Part shown: positions 37,173-45,900 of the stretch, piece by piece
How positions within the stretch are numbered: the first letter of the stretch is position 1
Layout: each line of letters begins with the position of its first letter
Assembly (NCBI GenBank): GCA_000733415.1
Contig: KL662191.1
Coordinates: forward strand, 262,415-326,414
Length of the DNA stretch: 64,000 bases
Source of the DNA: [Leptolyngbya] sp. JSC-1
GTDB taxonomy: Bacteria > Cyanobacteriota > Cyanobacteriia > Elainellales > Elainellaceae
Direction of reading: 5' to 3'
Notes under the pieces: model-generated
The model's database searches: none
Told to the model about the DNA's origin: nothing
What the model saw: only the letters and a program-made list of their open reading frames with translations
Made by a program: the position numbers and the translations under genes

Positions 37173-38432
37173 ATGTCTGCATCCTACCCACTGCTGCTGC
37201 GTAACGGTCGTCTCCTGCAACTTGATGCTCCGATTGAAACGGTTGATATTGCAATCGATGCCGGGGAAATTGCCGCGATTGCTCCTCGGATCGAAGCAAC
37301 GGCCCAGCTTGAGCTAGACCTGAACCAGAAACTCGTCAGTCCACCGTTTGTTGAGTCCCATGTACATCTCGATTCGGCCCTCACGGCTGGTCAGCCCCGC
37401 TGGAACCAGAGCGGCACCCTATTTGAAGGGATCGAAATTTGGCGAGAGCGCAAGCAGGATCTGTCTTTCGATGACGTGAAGCAGCGGGCGATTGAGACCT
37501 TGAAACAACAGGCGATGCAGGGCGTGCTCTATGTCCGCAGCCATGCCGATGTGAGTGAAGCCAATCTGGTGGCGCTGCAAGCTTTGCTGGAAGTGCGCGA
37601 GGAAGTGAAAGACTGGATGACGCTGCAAGTTGTGGCCTTTCCGCAAGATGGGGTTTACGGCGGACCGCAGAACGAAGCGCTGATCGAAGAAGCCTTGAAG
37701 CTGGGAGCCGATGTGGTAGGCGGCATTCCCCACTACGAGCTAACGCGGGAAGATGGTGTTAAGTCGGTGGAGCGGATTTTTCAGTTGGCCCAACAGTACG
37801 ACCGCCTGATCGACATCCACTGTGACGAAATCGATGACGATAACTCTCGCTTCCTGGAAGTCGTAGCTGCCTGTGCGATTCGCTCGGAGATGGGGTCTAG
37901 GGTGACGGCTAGCCACACGACCGCCTTTGGTTCCTACAACAACGCCTATGCCTATAAGCTGCTGGGATTTCTGCGCCGCACGCAAATTAACTTTGTCGTC
38001 AATCCTCTGATCAACATCACGCTTCAGGGCCGCACCGATACCTATCCCAAACGGCGAGGATTAACCCGCGTCAAGGAGCTGTGGCAGCAGGGCATGAATG
38101 TCAGCCTCGGCCATGACTGTGTGCAGGATTGCTGGTACTCGCTGGGCACGGGCAACATGCTGGATGTGGCATTTATGCTTGTGCATGTGGTGCAAATGAC
38201 CGGCATGACCGAAATCGACGCCTGCTATAACATGGCCACCTGGCATGGTGCGACAACCCTGAATCTGCAAGACCAATACGGCATCGAAGTCGGCAAACCC
38301 GCCAATCTAATCGTGCTGGATGCTAACGATCGCTATGATGCGATTCGACGACGGGCGATGGTGCGCTACGTCATTTCACGAGGGCAACTGCTCGCCTCTA
38401 CAGAGCTACCCGTGATGGAATGGAGACGGTAA
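37173..38432 (+). CDS. codA: Cytosine deaminase-type amidohydrolase
   Basis: A 419-residue amidohydrolase similar to E. coli cytosine deaminase, which turns cytosine into uracil and ammonia for pyrimidine salvage. Expected metal and catalytic residues are present: His63 and His65 (ESHVHLD), His216 and Glu219 (IHCDEIDDD), His248 (TASHTTA) and Asp315 (LGHDCVQDCWY). The E. coli equivalent of the last motif is GHDDVFDPWY. The length fits. Substrate could also be isoguanine or a related ring. The start is ATG 37173; it stands alone. Confidence 0.88.
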   Translation: MSASYPLLLRNGRLLQLDAPIETVDIAIDAGEIAAIAPRIEATAQLELDLNQKLVSPPFVESHVHLDSALTAGQPRWNQSGTLFEGIEIWRERKQDLSFDDVKQRAIETLKQQAMQGVLYVRSHADVSEANLVALQALLEVREEVKDWMTLQVVAFPQDGVYGGPQNEALIEEALKLGADVVGGIPHYELTREDGVKSVERIFQLAQQYDRLIDIHCDEIDDDNSRFLEVVAACAIRSEMGSRVTASHTTAFGSYNNAYAYKLLGFLRRTQINFVVNPLINITLQGRTDTYPKRRGLTRVKELWQQGMNVSLGHDCVQDCWYSLGTGNMLDVAFMLVHVVQMTGMTEIDACYNMATWHGATTLNLQDQYGIEVGKPANLIVLDANDRYDAIRRRAMVRYVISRGQLLASTELPVMEWRR

Positions 38433-38455
38433 TTCTCAGGGGGTTCAGTCTAGCT

Positions 38456-38791
38456 TCAGCCCAACAGTCGGGGCGTTTCGACCGAATCCCGGAAGCGCTG
38501 CACCGACTCGGTAAAGGCAATCGGCAACACCACTTCCACATTCTCATGCGGACGGGGAATGATCACCCAGGATTCTAGCGTGCCGCCATAGCAGCTCTCA
38601 GCTGCCTCCACCCCAGCCGCCATTGCCGTTTTGACCTCGGACACATCGCCGCGAATAATTACACAAAAGCGAGCGCTTCCACAGCGCAGATAGCCCACTA
38701 GCGTGATGCGACCCGCCTTCACCATGGCATCTGCTGCGGCCAATATTCCTGGAAATCCTTTTGTTTCAAGTGCGCCAACTGCGACGGGCAT
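38456..38791 (-). CDS. ccmK4: Carboxysome shell protein CcmK4
   Basis: A 111-residue single BMC domain protein that forms hexamers in the beta-carboxysome facets. It matches CcmK4 rather than CcmK1/2: GFPGILAAADAMVKAGRIT, VIIRGDVSEVKTAMAAG and VIIPRPHENVEVVLP. The pore loop reads R36-C-G-S-A40, where CcmK4 usually has RAGSA, so a Cys lines the pore. The C-tail is about 8 residues longer than CcmK3 here. It follows ccmK3 by 162 bases on the same strand, away from the main ccm cluster as in other cyanobacteria. Confidence 0.9.
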   Translation of the reverse strand: MPVAVGALETKGFPGILAAADAMVKAGRITLVGYLRCGSARFCVIIRGDVSEVKTAMAAGVEAAESCYGGTLESWVIIPRPHENVEVVLPIAFTESVQRFRDSVETPRLLG

Positions 38792-38953
38792 CGCTTCTTC
38801 CTCGCTAAGGGGTGAGATGAACGTGATCTATTCTACTGGAGTGTATAGCCCCAGTTCTATTGAATCGATTGGTTGTGTTCAATTAGAAATTGAAAAGCAA
38901 AGATTAGTAAAATAAATCAATCTTGGTTTACGTTGCATTCCAAAAATACTCGA

Positions 38954-39268
38954 TCACATCCAGCGGAACTGCTCGACCTGATCGGTGTAGTGAATCGGCA
39001 GCACCGACTCCACATTTTCGGGCGGGTTTGGAACAATGTAGTAGGTGACTAGTTTGCCGTTGGGAGGCGCTTTGTCCGCTGCTTCAATCCCAGCCTCCAT
39101 CGCTGGCCTGACTTCTGAAATCGGTCCCCGAATCGCAACGACCTGTTCACCGCTTTCGGCAATGTCGTAATAGACAATCGTGACGCGGCCTGCCTTGACC
39201 ATGGCATCTGCTGCGGCCAGCACTGCCGGAAAGCTCAATGTTTCAATTACACCCACAGCCTGTGGCAT
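38954..39268 (-). CDS. ccmK3: Carboxysome shell protein CcmK3
   Basis: A 104-residue BMC domain protein. The pore region YYDIAESGEQ and the IVPNPPENVESVLPIHY segment fit CcmK3, which does not form homohexamers well and makes mixed hexamers with CcmK4. The paired order supports this. AAAGGA lies about eight bases before ATG 39268. Directly upstream of that site are two 18-base tandem repeats. A histidine phosphatase gene ends 51 bases upstream on the same strand. Confidence 0.88.
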   Translation of the reverse strand: MPQAVGVIETLSFPAVLAAADAMVKAGRVTIVYYDIAESGEQVVAIRGPISEVRPAMEAGIEAADKAPPNGKLVTYYIVPNPPENVESVLPIHYTDQVEQFRWM

Positions 39269-39280
39269 GGTTTTGTCCTT

Positions 39281-39316
39281 TTACCTTACGGATACTTATT
39301 ACCTTACGGATACTTA
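39281..39316. repeat. Perfect 18-base tandem duplication before ccmK3
   Basis: Two identical adjacent copies of TTACCTTACGGATACTTA fill most of the 51-base gap between the phosphatase stop and ccmK3. Being just upstream of the ccmK3 ribosome site, the repeat could be an operator pair, part of a leader, or a recent slippage event. Confidence 0.8.
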
Positions 39317-39319
39317 GTT

Positions 39320-39997
39320 TTATGGAGTTGATGGATTGGTTCTTCCCTCAGAATACTCTGAGAGGTGAGAGGTATGAATGCCGCTGAACCAAATTTCTGA
39401 GTCATGCAAGTGCAGCTTTAGGATAGACCCATTCGGCACCGAGAAGGAACCAATGAATCCGTAGAATTGCCGCATCCGTTTAGCGCTAACTTCCGTGGAG
39501 TGGGTGAGGATGGCCCACAGCACCGCCCGCATGAAGCGCCCATGACTGAACACAACTACAAATTTTGGCCCCGCTGTCGCTAACTGCCGCAGCTTTGCTT
39601 GCACATCCTGAACCCGCTGCATTAAATCAGCAAAGGATTCGGCTCCTTCACCATCCACATACAAGGGGTTACCTTGCTGCCAATAGGCATCACTGATGGG
39701 GCGGCGCTCGTCTACCGTGGTGTTTTGGTAGCGCTTGGGTGCGAGATAGGTAAATTCCTGCACCTGCCATTCCAGATGGTCGGCGTCCGGGAAGCGTTCG
39801 CGGGTAGGCTGGGCGGTTTGCTGCGTCCGGCGGTAGGGCGAGGTGACAATCAAATTAGGAGCCTGAGCAAACGCTAACGCCACCTGCTGTGCCTGATGAT
39901 GGCCGCGCTCAGTCAGGGGCGTCGTGGCTGGATTCGTGGTGGGCAAGCCAGCATTGGCCTCGCTTTCGCCATGACGAATAAACCAAACATTGATCAT
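39320..39997 (-). CDS. Histidine phosphatase family protein
   Basis: A 225-residue protein of the phosphoglycerate-mutase-like superfamily. The catalytic RHGESEAN is at residues 8-15 (phospho-His9), the SPYRRTQQTA segment at about 53-62, and the second catalytic His in VVFSHGRFMRAVL at about 152. Substrate is unknown; the family includes sugar-phosphate phosphatases and alpha-ribazole phosphatases. The start is ATG 39997. It precedes ccmK3-ccmK4 and may be cotranscribed with them. Confidence 0.88.
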   Translation of the reverse strand: MINVWFIRHGESEANAGLPTTNPATTPLTERGHHQAQQVALAFAQAPNLIVTSPYRRTQQTAQPTRERFPDADHLEWQVQEFTYLAPKRYQNTTVDERRPISDAYWQQGNPLYVDGEGAESFADLMQRVQDVQAKLRQLATAGPKFVVVFSHGRFMRAVLWAILTHSTEVSAKRMRQFYGFIGSFSVPNGSILKLHLHDSEIWFSGIHTSHLSEYSEGRTNPSTP

Positions 39998-40145
39998 GCT
40001 TCAAAACACTCCAGGATCAGCAGGTTCAGGCAAAGCGGTTGCCTAGATGGGAATAGCAGCATCGGAACTAGCGGGGGAATAGAGACGCAACGGTAGAATA
40101 GATGATGACACTCCGGCCATTCAGGTTAGGAGGAAATAAACAGAT

Positions 40146-41636
40146 TTGGTGGAATTTCGCTGGCAAACCATGCATGACCCCGACGCGAGGGTTCTACTGG
40201 GTGGACGCTATCAGATTAGCAGCTATTTAGGCGGTGGAGGGTTCGGTCAGACCTATCTGGCCAAAGATACCCATCTGCCTGGTGATCCTGAATGCGTTGT
40301 GAAGCATCTGAAGCCGAGGCTGGTTGACCCATTAAGTTTAGAGACTGCCAAGCGATTGTTTGAAACCGAGGCGCAGGTTTTGTATCGCCTCAACGACTAT
40401 GCTCAAATTCCCCGCCTGCTGGCCCATTTTGAAGAAGGGCAAGAATTTTATTTAGTCCAGGAGTATATCGACGGCGATAATCTCAGTACCGAGCTGATGC
40501 CGGGTCAGCGGTTGCCGGAAAGTCGGGTGATTCCGCTGCTGCAAGACATTTTAGAAGTGCTGGTGTTCATTCATCAGCATCACGTGATTCACCGCGATTT
40601 AAAGCCCTCTAATCTGATCCGGCGTCACCGCGACCAAAAGATCGTGCTGATCGATTTTGGAGCCGTGAAGCAGCTCAGCACGCAGATAATTCAGGTGCAA
40701 GGCCACACCACCCGCACGATTGCGATTGGCTCTCCGGGCTATATGCCGAGCGAACAGATGGCGGGCCGACCCAAGTTTTGCAGCGATTTGTATGCCGTCG
40801 GCATGATTGGGATTCAAGCCTTGACGGGTGCCCATCCGCGCGAGTTGCCCGAAGATCCCCGCACCTGCGAGCTGCTCTGGCATGACCGAGCCACCGTAAG
40901 TCCCGAACTAACCGCCATTCTCGACAAGCTGGTGCGCTACGATTTCCGCGAACGGTATCAGTCGGCACTAGAAGTGCTGATCGATTTGCAGCCCTTTGTT
41001 CCAGAACGGCCCTTGCCCCTGTTGGCTGATCCCCATCTGCTAGCCAGCATTCATACTGCCGCTGATGCCAAGCTTCAGGTGGCCAGTACCACCACTAGTA
41101 GTGGCGCTACGCTCTATTCCGAACGCCGCCTCGACTATAGCCGCCTGCAAGAGCTGTTGCTGGATCAAGACTGGCAAGCTGCCGACCGGGAAACCCATCG
41201 ACTTTTGCTAGCGCTGTCTGGACAAGAAAGGGGGCAACTTCAGTTAGAGGAAATCCGCTGTCTACCTTGTTTGGATCTACATGCAATCGATTACCTTTGG
41301 GTGAATCACAGCAACGGCGTGTTTGGATTCAGCATCCAGAAAGAAATTTGGCTGAATGTGGGCGGCAGCACGGATGGCAACTATGAAACCTGGGACCGCC
41401 TTTCGCAAAGTCGTTCTAAATGGCGGGTCAATACGCCCTGGCAGCGGTTTAGCAGTCGGGTGGGCTGGCGGGTGAAGGAGCGCTGGATTGACTACGAAGA
41501 CTACACCTTTGCTCTAGACGCACCTAAGGGACATCTCCCGTCTTGGCAGAGCAACATCACGATTTCTACCTTGTTTTCCCGCATGGAAGTATGCCGGCCC
41601 TATGTCCCGCCAATTGACATTACCCGACAGCCTTAA
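40146..41636 (+). CDS. Ser/Thr protein kinase with C-terminal GUN4 domain
   Basis: A 496-residue protein. Kinase domain at about 20-290: Gly-rich loop LGGGGFGQTY, Lys53, catalytic HRDLKPSN (Asp151), DFG (Asp170) and GSPGYMPSEQ. After a linker, residues about 330-480 form a GUN4 domain (DYSRLQELLLDQDWQAAD; GVFGFSIQKEIW), a fold that binds porphyrins and stimulates Mg-chelatase. This suggests a kinase tuned by a tetrapyrrole, which is inference. The start is TTG 40146 or GTG 40149, behind TAGGAGG at 40127-40133; ATG 40170 is too far from it. Confidence 0.9.
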   Translation: MVEFRWQTMHDPDARVLLGGRYQISSYLGGGGFGQTYLAKDTHLPGDPECVVKHLKPRLVDPLSLETAKRLFETEAQVLYRLNDYAQIPRLLAHFEEGQEFYLVQEYIDGDNLSTELMPGQRLPESRVIPLLQDILEVLVFIHQHHVIHRDLKPSNLIRRHRDQKIVLIDFGAVKQLSTQIIQVQGHTTRTIAIGSPGYMPSEQMAGRPKFCSDLYAVGMIGIQALTGAHPRELPEDPRTCELLWHDRATVSPELTAILDKLVRYDFRERYQSALEVLIDLQPFVPERPLPLLADPHLLASIHTAADAKLQVASTTTSSGATLYSERRLDYSRLQELLLDQDWQAADRETHRLLLALSGQERGQLQLEEIRCLPCLDLHAIDYLWVNHSNGVFGFSIQKEIWLNVGGSTDGNYETWDRLSQSRSKWRVNTPWQRFSSRVGWRVKERWIDYEDYTFALDAPKGHLPSWQSNITISTLFSRMEVCRPYVPPIDITRQP

Positions 41637-41665
41637 GGCAGATTCAGCTCAGACGAATTTATATC

Positions 41666-41835
41666 AAATCTAAATTAATGCCCCTGATGTGGATCGCTGG
41701 TATTGGACAGGCGTTTTGCAAAACGCCTCTACTCAATTGGGATTTCGTTTTGCGGAAATTTAAATTAATGCCTCTGGTTGGATCGCGATATTGTCTAGGC
41801 GTTTCGCAAAACGCCTCTACTCGATCGGGATTTCG
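41666..41835. repeat. Two tandem 80-base hairpin repeats at a gene end
   Basis: Copies at 41666-41747 and 41756-41835 (90-base period). Each runs from AAATYTAAATTAATG through a palindrome (GGCGTTTTGCAAAACGCC in copy 1; one mismatch in copy 2) to GGGATTTCG. The second copy overlaps the 3' end of the YkvA-like gene and supplies its last codons. The hairpins lie between convergent genes and may stop transcription. Confidence 0.75.
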
Positions 41836-42224
41836 CGCATTGTGTCGCCAGGTTGTGGGTGCTCTGACGATACGGTCTCATCGCCAAACCATGCTTGGAC
41901 TTGTTGCCGAGCGGTAGCCTTCACCTCTGGCGTAATCGACATCGCAACTGTGACTAGGGCGCTGGCAATCGTCCCCAAATCATCGGTGTAGCCGACAAAG
42001 GGCATAAAATCCGGCAGAGCATCAGTCGGTAACACAAAGTAGGCCAGCGAGGAATAGATTACCATTTTGGCCCAGAGCGGTGTTTCGGGACGTTGGGCTG
42101 CATAGTAAAGCGTCAGGGCTTTTTCCACAACATTGCGCCCTGCCAATATCGCGAACTGATTCAGCTTGCGCCAAAAGTCTGGTTCGGAATAACCCGTCTC
42201 AGACGGCTCGGTCGGATTTACCAT
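41817..42224 (-). CDS. YkvA-like DUF1232 protein
   Basis: A 135-residue protein with the DUF1232 core at about 45-90 (TPLWAKMVIYSSLAYFVLP then DALPDFMPFVGYTDDLG), a short helical membrane-associated domain of unknown function. The start is ATG 42224. Its C-terminal residues REIPIE and stop codon lie within a repeat element; the other copy of the repeat encodes the same NEIPIE-stop ending. It is convergent with the kinase gene. Confidence 0.85.
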   Translation of the reverse strand: MVNPTEPSETGYSEPDFWRKLNQFAILAGRNVVEKALTLYYAAQRPETPLWAKMVIYSSLAYFVLPTDALPDFMPFVGYTDDLGTIASALVTVAMSITPEVKATARQQVQAWFGDETVSSEHPQPGDTMREIPIE

Positions 42225-42305
42225 TTCCGTTGCGTCCTCAAAGCTACAAATTCATTGGTGCATGTTTTCACTCTAGCGTGTGGCCATCAAGACTCAGTTT
42301 CGCGC

Positions 42306-43466
42306 TTAGGCGCTCTTCACCTCAGTCCAGTATTTTTCGTATAGGTTGATGGCATCACCCACTGGCTGAATCCCTTCGCCTGCTTTGACCACCTCGGCTG
42401 AAGGATAGAGGAATGGGTTGCTTTTCACCTCAGCAGGCAATAGTTCAAAGGCGGTTTTATTTGGAGTGCCTAACTTGAGCTGGGTTGCAGCATAGGCGCC
42501 ATTTTCGGGTTCTAGAACAAAGTTGATCCAGGTGTAGGCGGCTTCGACATTGGGAGCTTTAGCGGGAATCGCCATTGTGTCAGTCCAAATCGAGGTGCCG
42601 CTTTGAGGAATCACATATTTAAGCTGCGGATTCTCGATCGGCAACAGGCTGCCTAGGTTTGAATAGGCCATGCAAACGGCTAAATCGCCGCTGATTAGCT
42701 GATCCTCCCAGCCAATGGTTTTGAAGCTAGCAAGATGAGGCTTGAGTTCTAGCAGCTTTTGGTAGGCGGCTTCTATCTGAGCTGGCTCGGTAGCGTTGTA
42801 GGAATAGCCAAGCGACTTTAGCACAGCTCCCATTGTCTCCCGCACATCATCCAGCAAGGTAATTTTGCCAGAGAGGGCGTCTCGGTTTTGCCAAAGAAAG
42901 TCCCAATCGGTTGGCTCAGTAGAGACCACCTTAGTGTTGTAGAGCAGACCTGTTGTTCCCCAGTTAAACGCAATACTATGGGCTGAATTCGGATCATACG
43001 TCGGACTCTTCCAGCGGTCCATAATATTGTCGAATCCCTTGAGTTTAGATTGATCCAGCGGCAGCAGGAGTTGACTGTCAATCATCTGCCGCACCGTATA
43101 GTCTGAGGGAAAAATCAAGCTATATTGATCGCCCCCTCCGGCTTGCAGCTTGTTCAGCATCATCTCGTTGGAATCATATACATCGGCTATGACCTGAATG
43201 CCTGTCTTGTCGCGGAAGCGTTGATAGAGTTCGTTGCTGGAGTAGTCGGCCCAGGTGTAGATATAAAGCGTTTTAGAGTCGGTTTGGGCAACCGGAGACG
43301 AAGCAGTCGATTGCTGGTTGAGAGTATTGCGAGCACAGTTGGAGAGGGCCACCGTTGAGAGGGCAGCAGCTGAGACCTGGAGAAAGCGGCGGCGAGTCGG
43401 ATGCCGTCTGCTCTGGTAAATGGAAAGGAGGGAAGAGTTGGAGTTGCGTGAGTTCTGATGAGTCAT
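42306..43466 (-). CDS. PotD/PotF-type polyamine-binding lipoprotein
   Basis: A 386-residue ABC-transporter binding protein. The N-terminus has a Tat-type signal with TRRRFLQVSAAALS and a lipobox ending at Cys44 (ALSNC), so it is probably exported folded and lipid-anchored. The mature part (YIYTWADYSSNELYQRF; WGTTGLLYNTKVV; YTWINFVLEPENGA) matches spermidine/putrescine-binding proteins. No permease or ATPase gene adjoins it. The start is ATG 43466. The substrate could also be another small cation or acid. Confidence 0.9.
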   Translation of the reverse strand: MTHQNSRNSNSSLLSIYQSRRHPTRRRFLQVSAAALSTVALSNCARNTLNQQSTASSPVAQTDSKTLYIYTWADYSSNELYQRFRDKTGIQVIADVYDSNEMMLNKLQAGGGDQYSLIFPSDYTVRQMIDSQLLLPLDQSKLKGFDNIMDRWKSPTYDPNSAHSIAFNWGTTGLLYNTKVVSTEPTDWDFLWQNRDALSGKITLLDDVRETMGAVLKSLGYSYNATEPAQIEAAYQKLLELKPHLASFKTIGWEDQLISGDLAVCMAYSNLGSLLPIENPQLKYVIPQSGTSIWTDTMAIPAKAPNVEAAYTWINFVLEPENGAYAATQLKLGTPNKTAFELLPAEVKSNPFLYPSAEVVKAGEGIQPVGDAINLYEKYWTEVKSA

Positions 43467-43523
43467 AGGTCAATCTAGAAAAACTATTGATGCAGCTCTG
43501 CCGATCTGGATAGAGCCTTTAGA

Positions 43524-43587
43524 ACCTATCTGAAAACTTGTCAAGGTTTTTGAACTTCAAAACCTCGCGGAGTTTCTAGATAGGTAG
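43524..43587. repeat. Interspersed palindromic repeat, copy B
   Basis: Begins ACCTATCTGAAAAC, has centre TTTTTGAACTTCAAAA and ends TCTAGATAGGTAG. Same layout as copies A and C, with more sequence change. It lies about 60 bases upstream of the PotD-like gene. Confidence 0.6.
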
Positions 43588-44591
43588 CAGTACAAATCTA
43601 TGGAAACTATTGTGGCCACTTTGCCTATCTCGCTACCATTTGCAAGTTTTGTGGGGGCTAGTAACAAATTAGGCTGTGAATGGACAGTGAATAGACAGTG
43701 AATAGACAGTGAGTTGATAGGTGACGAGTAATAGCCAGCTAATAGTCAGCAGTTGGCTAGATTACGACAATTAGCTGAATCACTAGCTGCAGCTACGAGC
43801 CACACTGAGATCGCCTGTTTGGCTTGGCTGAAGCAGCCTAGCTTGCTTTTCGTGCTTTACCGAGCCGTCCTCAATTTTGCCTTAAATTTATGCTGGCGTG
43901 TTGAACCTTAGTAGATTCAACAATATAGATGCTTTTGATGCCCTGCCCAAGCTTCCGCTTTTTAAGCCAGCGAATCAGCAATTTTACCGATCCCACAACT
44001 TTCCTTAATGTTTTCGCAAAGTTACCACCTTCACCGCTGAGTTCCCCTAACCCCAGCTATAGAATCAGGGACGAGGCAAGTTGTTCTATATCCCTGTTGA
44101 GTATCTAGTTCACTTTAGAGTGAGTTCACCTGAGTTCCGTAATCTGTCACTGTTTGGTTAGGCTGTCATTGCTATTGTCGTTGAGTGCTGTCTTGAGTAC
44201 TGTTGCGGTTTTGCCCGGGTAGCACCAAGAGCAAACTCCATGACGAGTTATGACCTATTTACGACCGTACTGTCATCGAGATCGGTAGTCTTGAGCAAGT
44301 TTGTTTTTATCCCAAATTTGTCTCTGCTGTTAAGAACTCGGTACATTCGCTGAGGTTGATCAGAATAGCTCTTAACTTAACTGTGAAGAGAGCCTGGTTT
44401 TGTTGGCGGTATGCTAATTCAGGCTAATTGCTTAACAAACTAAGCGAGCTTCACAACCTTTCAGAATCCGATTTAACATCCTATTAATTGATGTTGCGAG
44501 GAAATCTGAGAAATACCTGATAGTCAATTCAAAATTGAACTGACATCAGAATAGGGAGCCTACCATTAAGCTAATACATTGATAACAGATT
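43588..44591. other. 1 kb stretch with no gene, possible untranslated RNA
   Basis: No ORF of note on either strand, although a good plus-strand terminator closes the stretch. An 11-base unit, GACAGTGAATA, is repeated three times at 43684-43716, and AATAG/TAGC-rich slippage follows. Several short stems are possible. The pattern allows an untranslated RNA ending at 44638, but I recognise no known family (not tmRNA, RNase P or 6S by their marker motifs). Confidence 0.3.
43684..43716. repeat. 11-base tandem repeat
   Basis: Three copies of GACAGTGAATA, the last with two changes, in the gene-free region upstream of the PotD-like gene. Confidence 0.65.
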
Positions 44592-44638
44592 ACAGCCCTT
44601 TAGTAGATCGATATCAGAGAGGGCTGTCTTTCTCTTCC
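44592..44638 (+). terminator. Stem-loop terminator with no gene upstream
   Basis: Arms ACAGCCCT and AGGGCTGT, 20-base loop, followed by CTTTCTCTT. Looks like a rho-independent stop for plus-strand transcription, yet the nearest plus-strand protein gene ends 3 kb earlier. Confidence 0.55.
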
Positions 44639-44709
44639 ATAAGATGTTTCAGAGTCTTGGACTATTAGAGTTTTTGGCCGTAGGAATCTACTGAGCTAAG
44701 GAAAATATC

Positions 44710-44841
44710 ATGGCCCAATTAGAAAAACTCTTGAAGATAAAGTTTGCTTGGTCAAGCAGCAAGAGTGAGCTAATTGCCGTAGGGCATAGTGCAGACCATA
44801 GATATCTACGGTCACAACTTTGTTTTAGTCAAAATCAATAA
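44710..44841 (+). CDS. Possible 43-residue small protein
   Basis: An ATG at 44710 with AAGGAAAA about five bases upstream opens a 43-codon frame starting MAQLEKLLKIKFAWSS and ending TAA at 44841. It is soluble and basic. No family is recognised. The ribosome site and placement just after a terminator favour a real gene weakly; a 76-codon ORF overlaps it in another frame (44789-45019). Confidence 0.3.
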   Translation: MAQLEKLLKIKFAWSSSKSELIAVGHSADHRYLRSQLCFSQNQ

Positions 44842-44999
44842 TCTGATTTATTCTGCATTACCTAATTCCTTCTTTGCAGGGTTGCCGATGTCTGCACTGC
44901 AAAGTATCAAAAACCCACAGCTTCGTTCTCCACGAATCGAAAAAACTCCCACTCGATTGGAGGGGAGCCAAGCAGTTTTGTCAATTTTGCAATTTTGTT

Positions 45000-45554
45000 C
45001 TATACGTTTTGCAGTGTAGGAGAAGCCGCCAAATAGCCGAGCTGCTCTAGGCAGGCCAGCACCTTCGCTGTGCTCTCTTCAATTGTTTCCTGCTGAGTTT
45101 GGCAGTTTACTTCTGGATTGAGGGGTGGTTCATAGGGGTCGTCGATGCCGGTAAACTGCTTGATCTGACCAGCTCTAGCTCGCTTGTAGAGACCCTTGAC
45201 ATCCCGTTCTTCACAGACTTCTAGCGGAGTGCTGACATAGACTTCCACAAAGTCGCCAATCTTTTGCCGCACCTCTTCACGCACGGCCCGGTAGGGAGAA
45301 ATAGCAGAGACCAGCACAATCACACCATTACGGGTAAGTAAATGGGCCACAAACCCGATGCGGCGGATGTTTTCGTCCCGGTCTTCCTTACTAAATCCCA
45401 AGCCCTTGGTGAGGTTTTCCCGCACAATGTCGCCATCGAGCACCTCAAGCTGATAGCCGCCAGAGCGTAGCTTTTCCTCTACTGCCTGACAAATCGTCGT
45501 TTTTCCTGCCCCGCTCAAGCCCGTGAACCAAACTGTTACGCCCCGCTGCCTCAT
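45000..45554 (-). CDS. cysC: Adenylyl-sulfate kinase CysC
   Basis: About 184 residues. It phosphorylates APS to PAPS in sulfate assimilation. P-loop GLSGAGKTT near residues 12-20, DGDIVRENLTKGLGFSKEDR, and VSAISPYRAVRE with the conserved Ser are all present. The upstream ORF extension to 45647 is not expected in the family; ATG 45554 (MRQRGVTVWF) gives the usual length and has GGAGG about 13 bases upstream. Confidence 0.93.
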   Translation of the reverse strand: MRQRGVTVWFTGLSGAGKTTICQAVEEKLRSGGYQLEVLDGDIVRENLTKGLGFSKEDRDENIRRIGFVAHLLTRNGVIVLVSAISPYRAVREEVRQKIGDFVEVYVSTPLEVCEERDVKGLYKRARAGQIKQFTGIDDPYEPPLNPEVNCQTQQETIEESTAKVLACLEQLGYLAASPTLQNV

Positions 45555-45900
45555 GCTAAACCTAACCTCCAAACTTACGTCATCACGTCTAACTGTTACC
45601 ACGTCCAACCTAATTCTGGCCCATCTGCCTAGAACGCCAAGTACCATGCGCCTAATTTTCTAAATCTAACGGCTCGAATCGGTCAAAACAGAACTAGGCA
45701 AGACGCAATTTTACACTATGGCTGTCACACAAGGCAAAACTGAGGCGAACTGAGCCAGTAGAGATGAGCTACGCAGGTAATGCTGTGAGCAGATGCTGTA
45801 AACATGGCGATGAACATCAGACGTAATGAGTCGCGATTTATTCGCTCCTCGGTTCTATTGATCTTTCTGTCACATCTGATTGCAATTTTGATCTGCTGTC
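45555..45900. other. Intergenic stretch, no supported gene
   Basis: About 345 bases between cysC and the 3' end of the aldo/keto reductase gene. A plus ORF from 45804 has a hydrophobic start (about 30 residues) but then runs antisense through the reductase gene, so I do not call it. Confidence 0.4.

Noticed and set aside
43684..43716. Short direct repeats considered as a CRISPR array
   Set aside because: Units are 11 bases in direct tandem without spacers, so not CRISPR.
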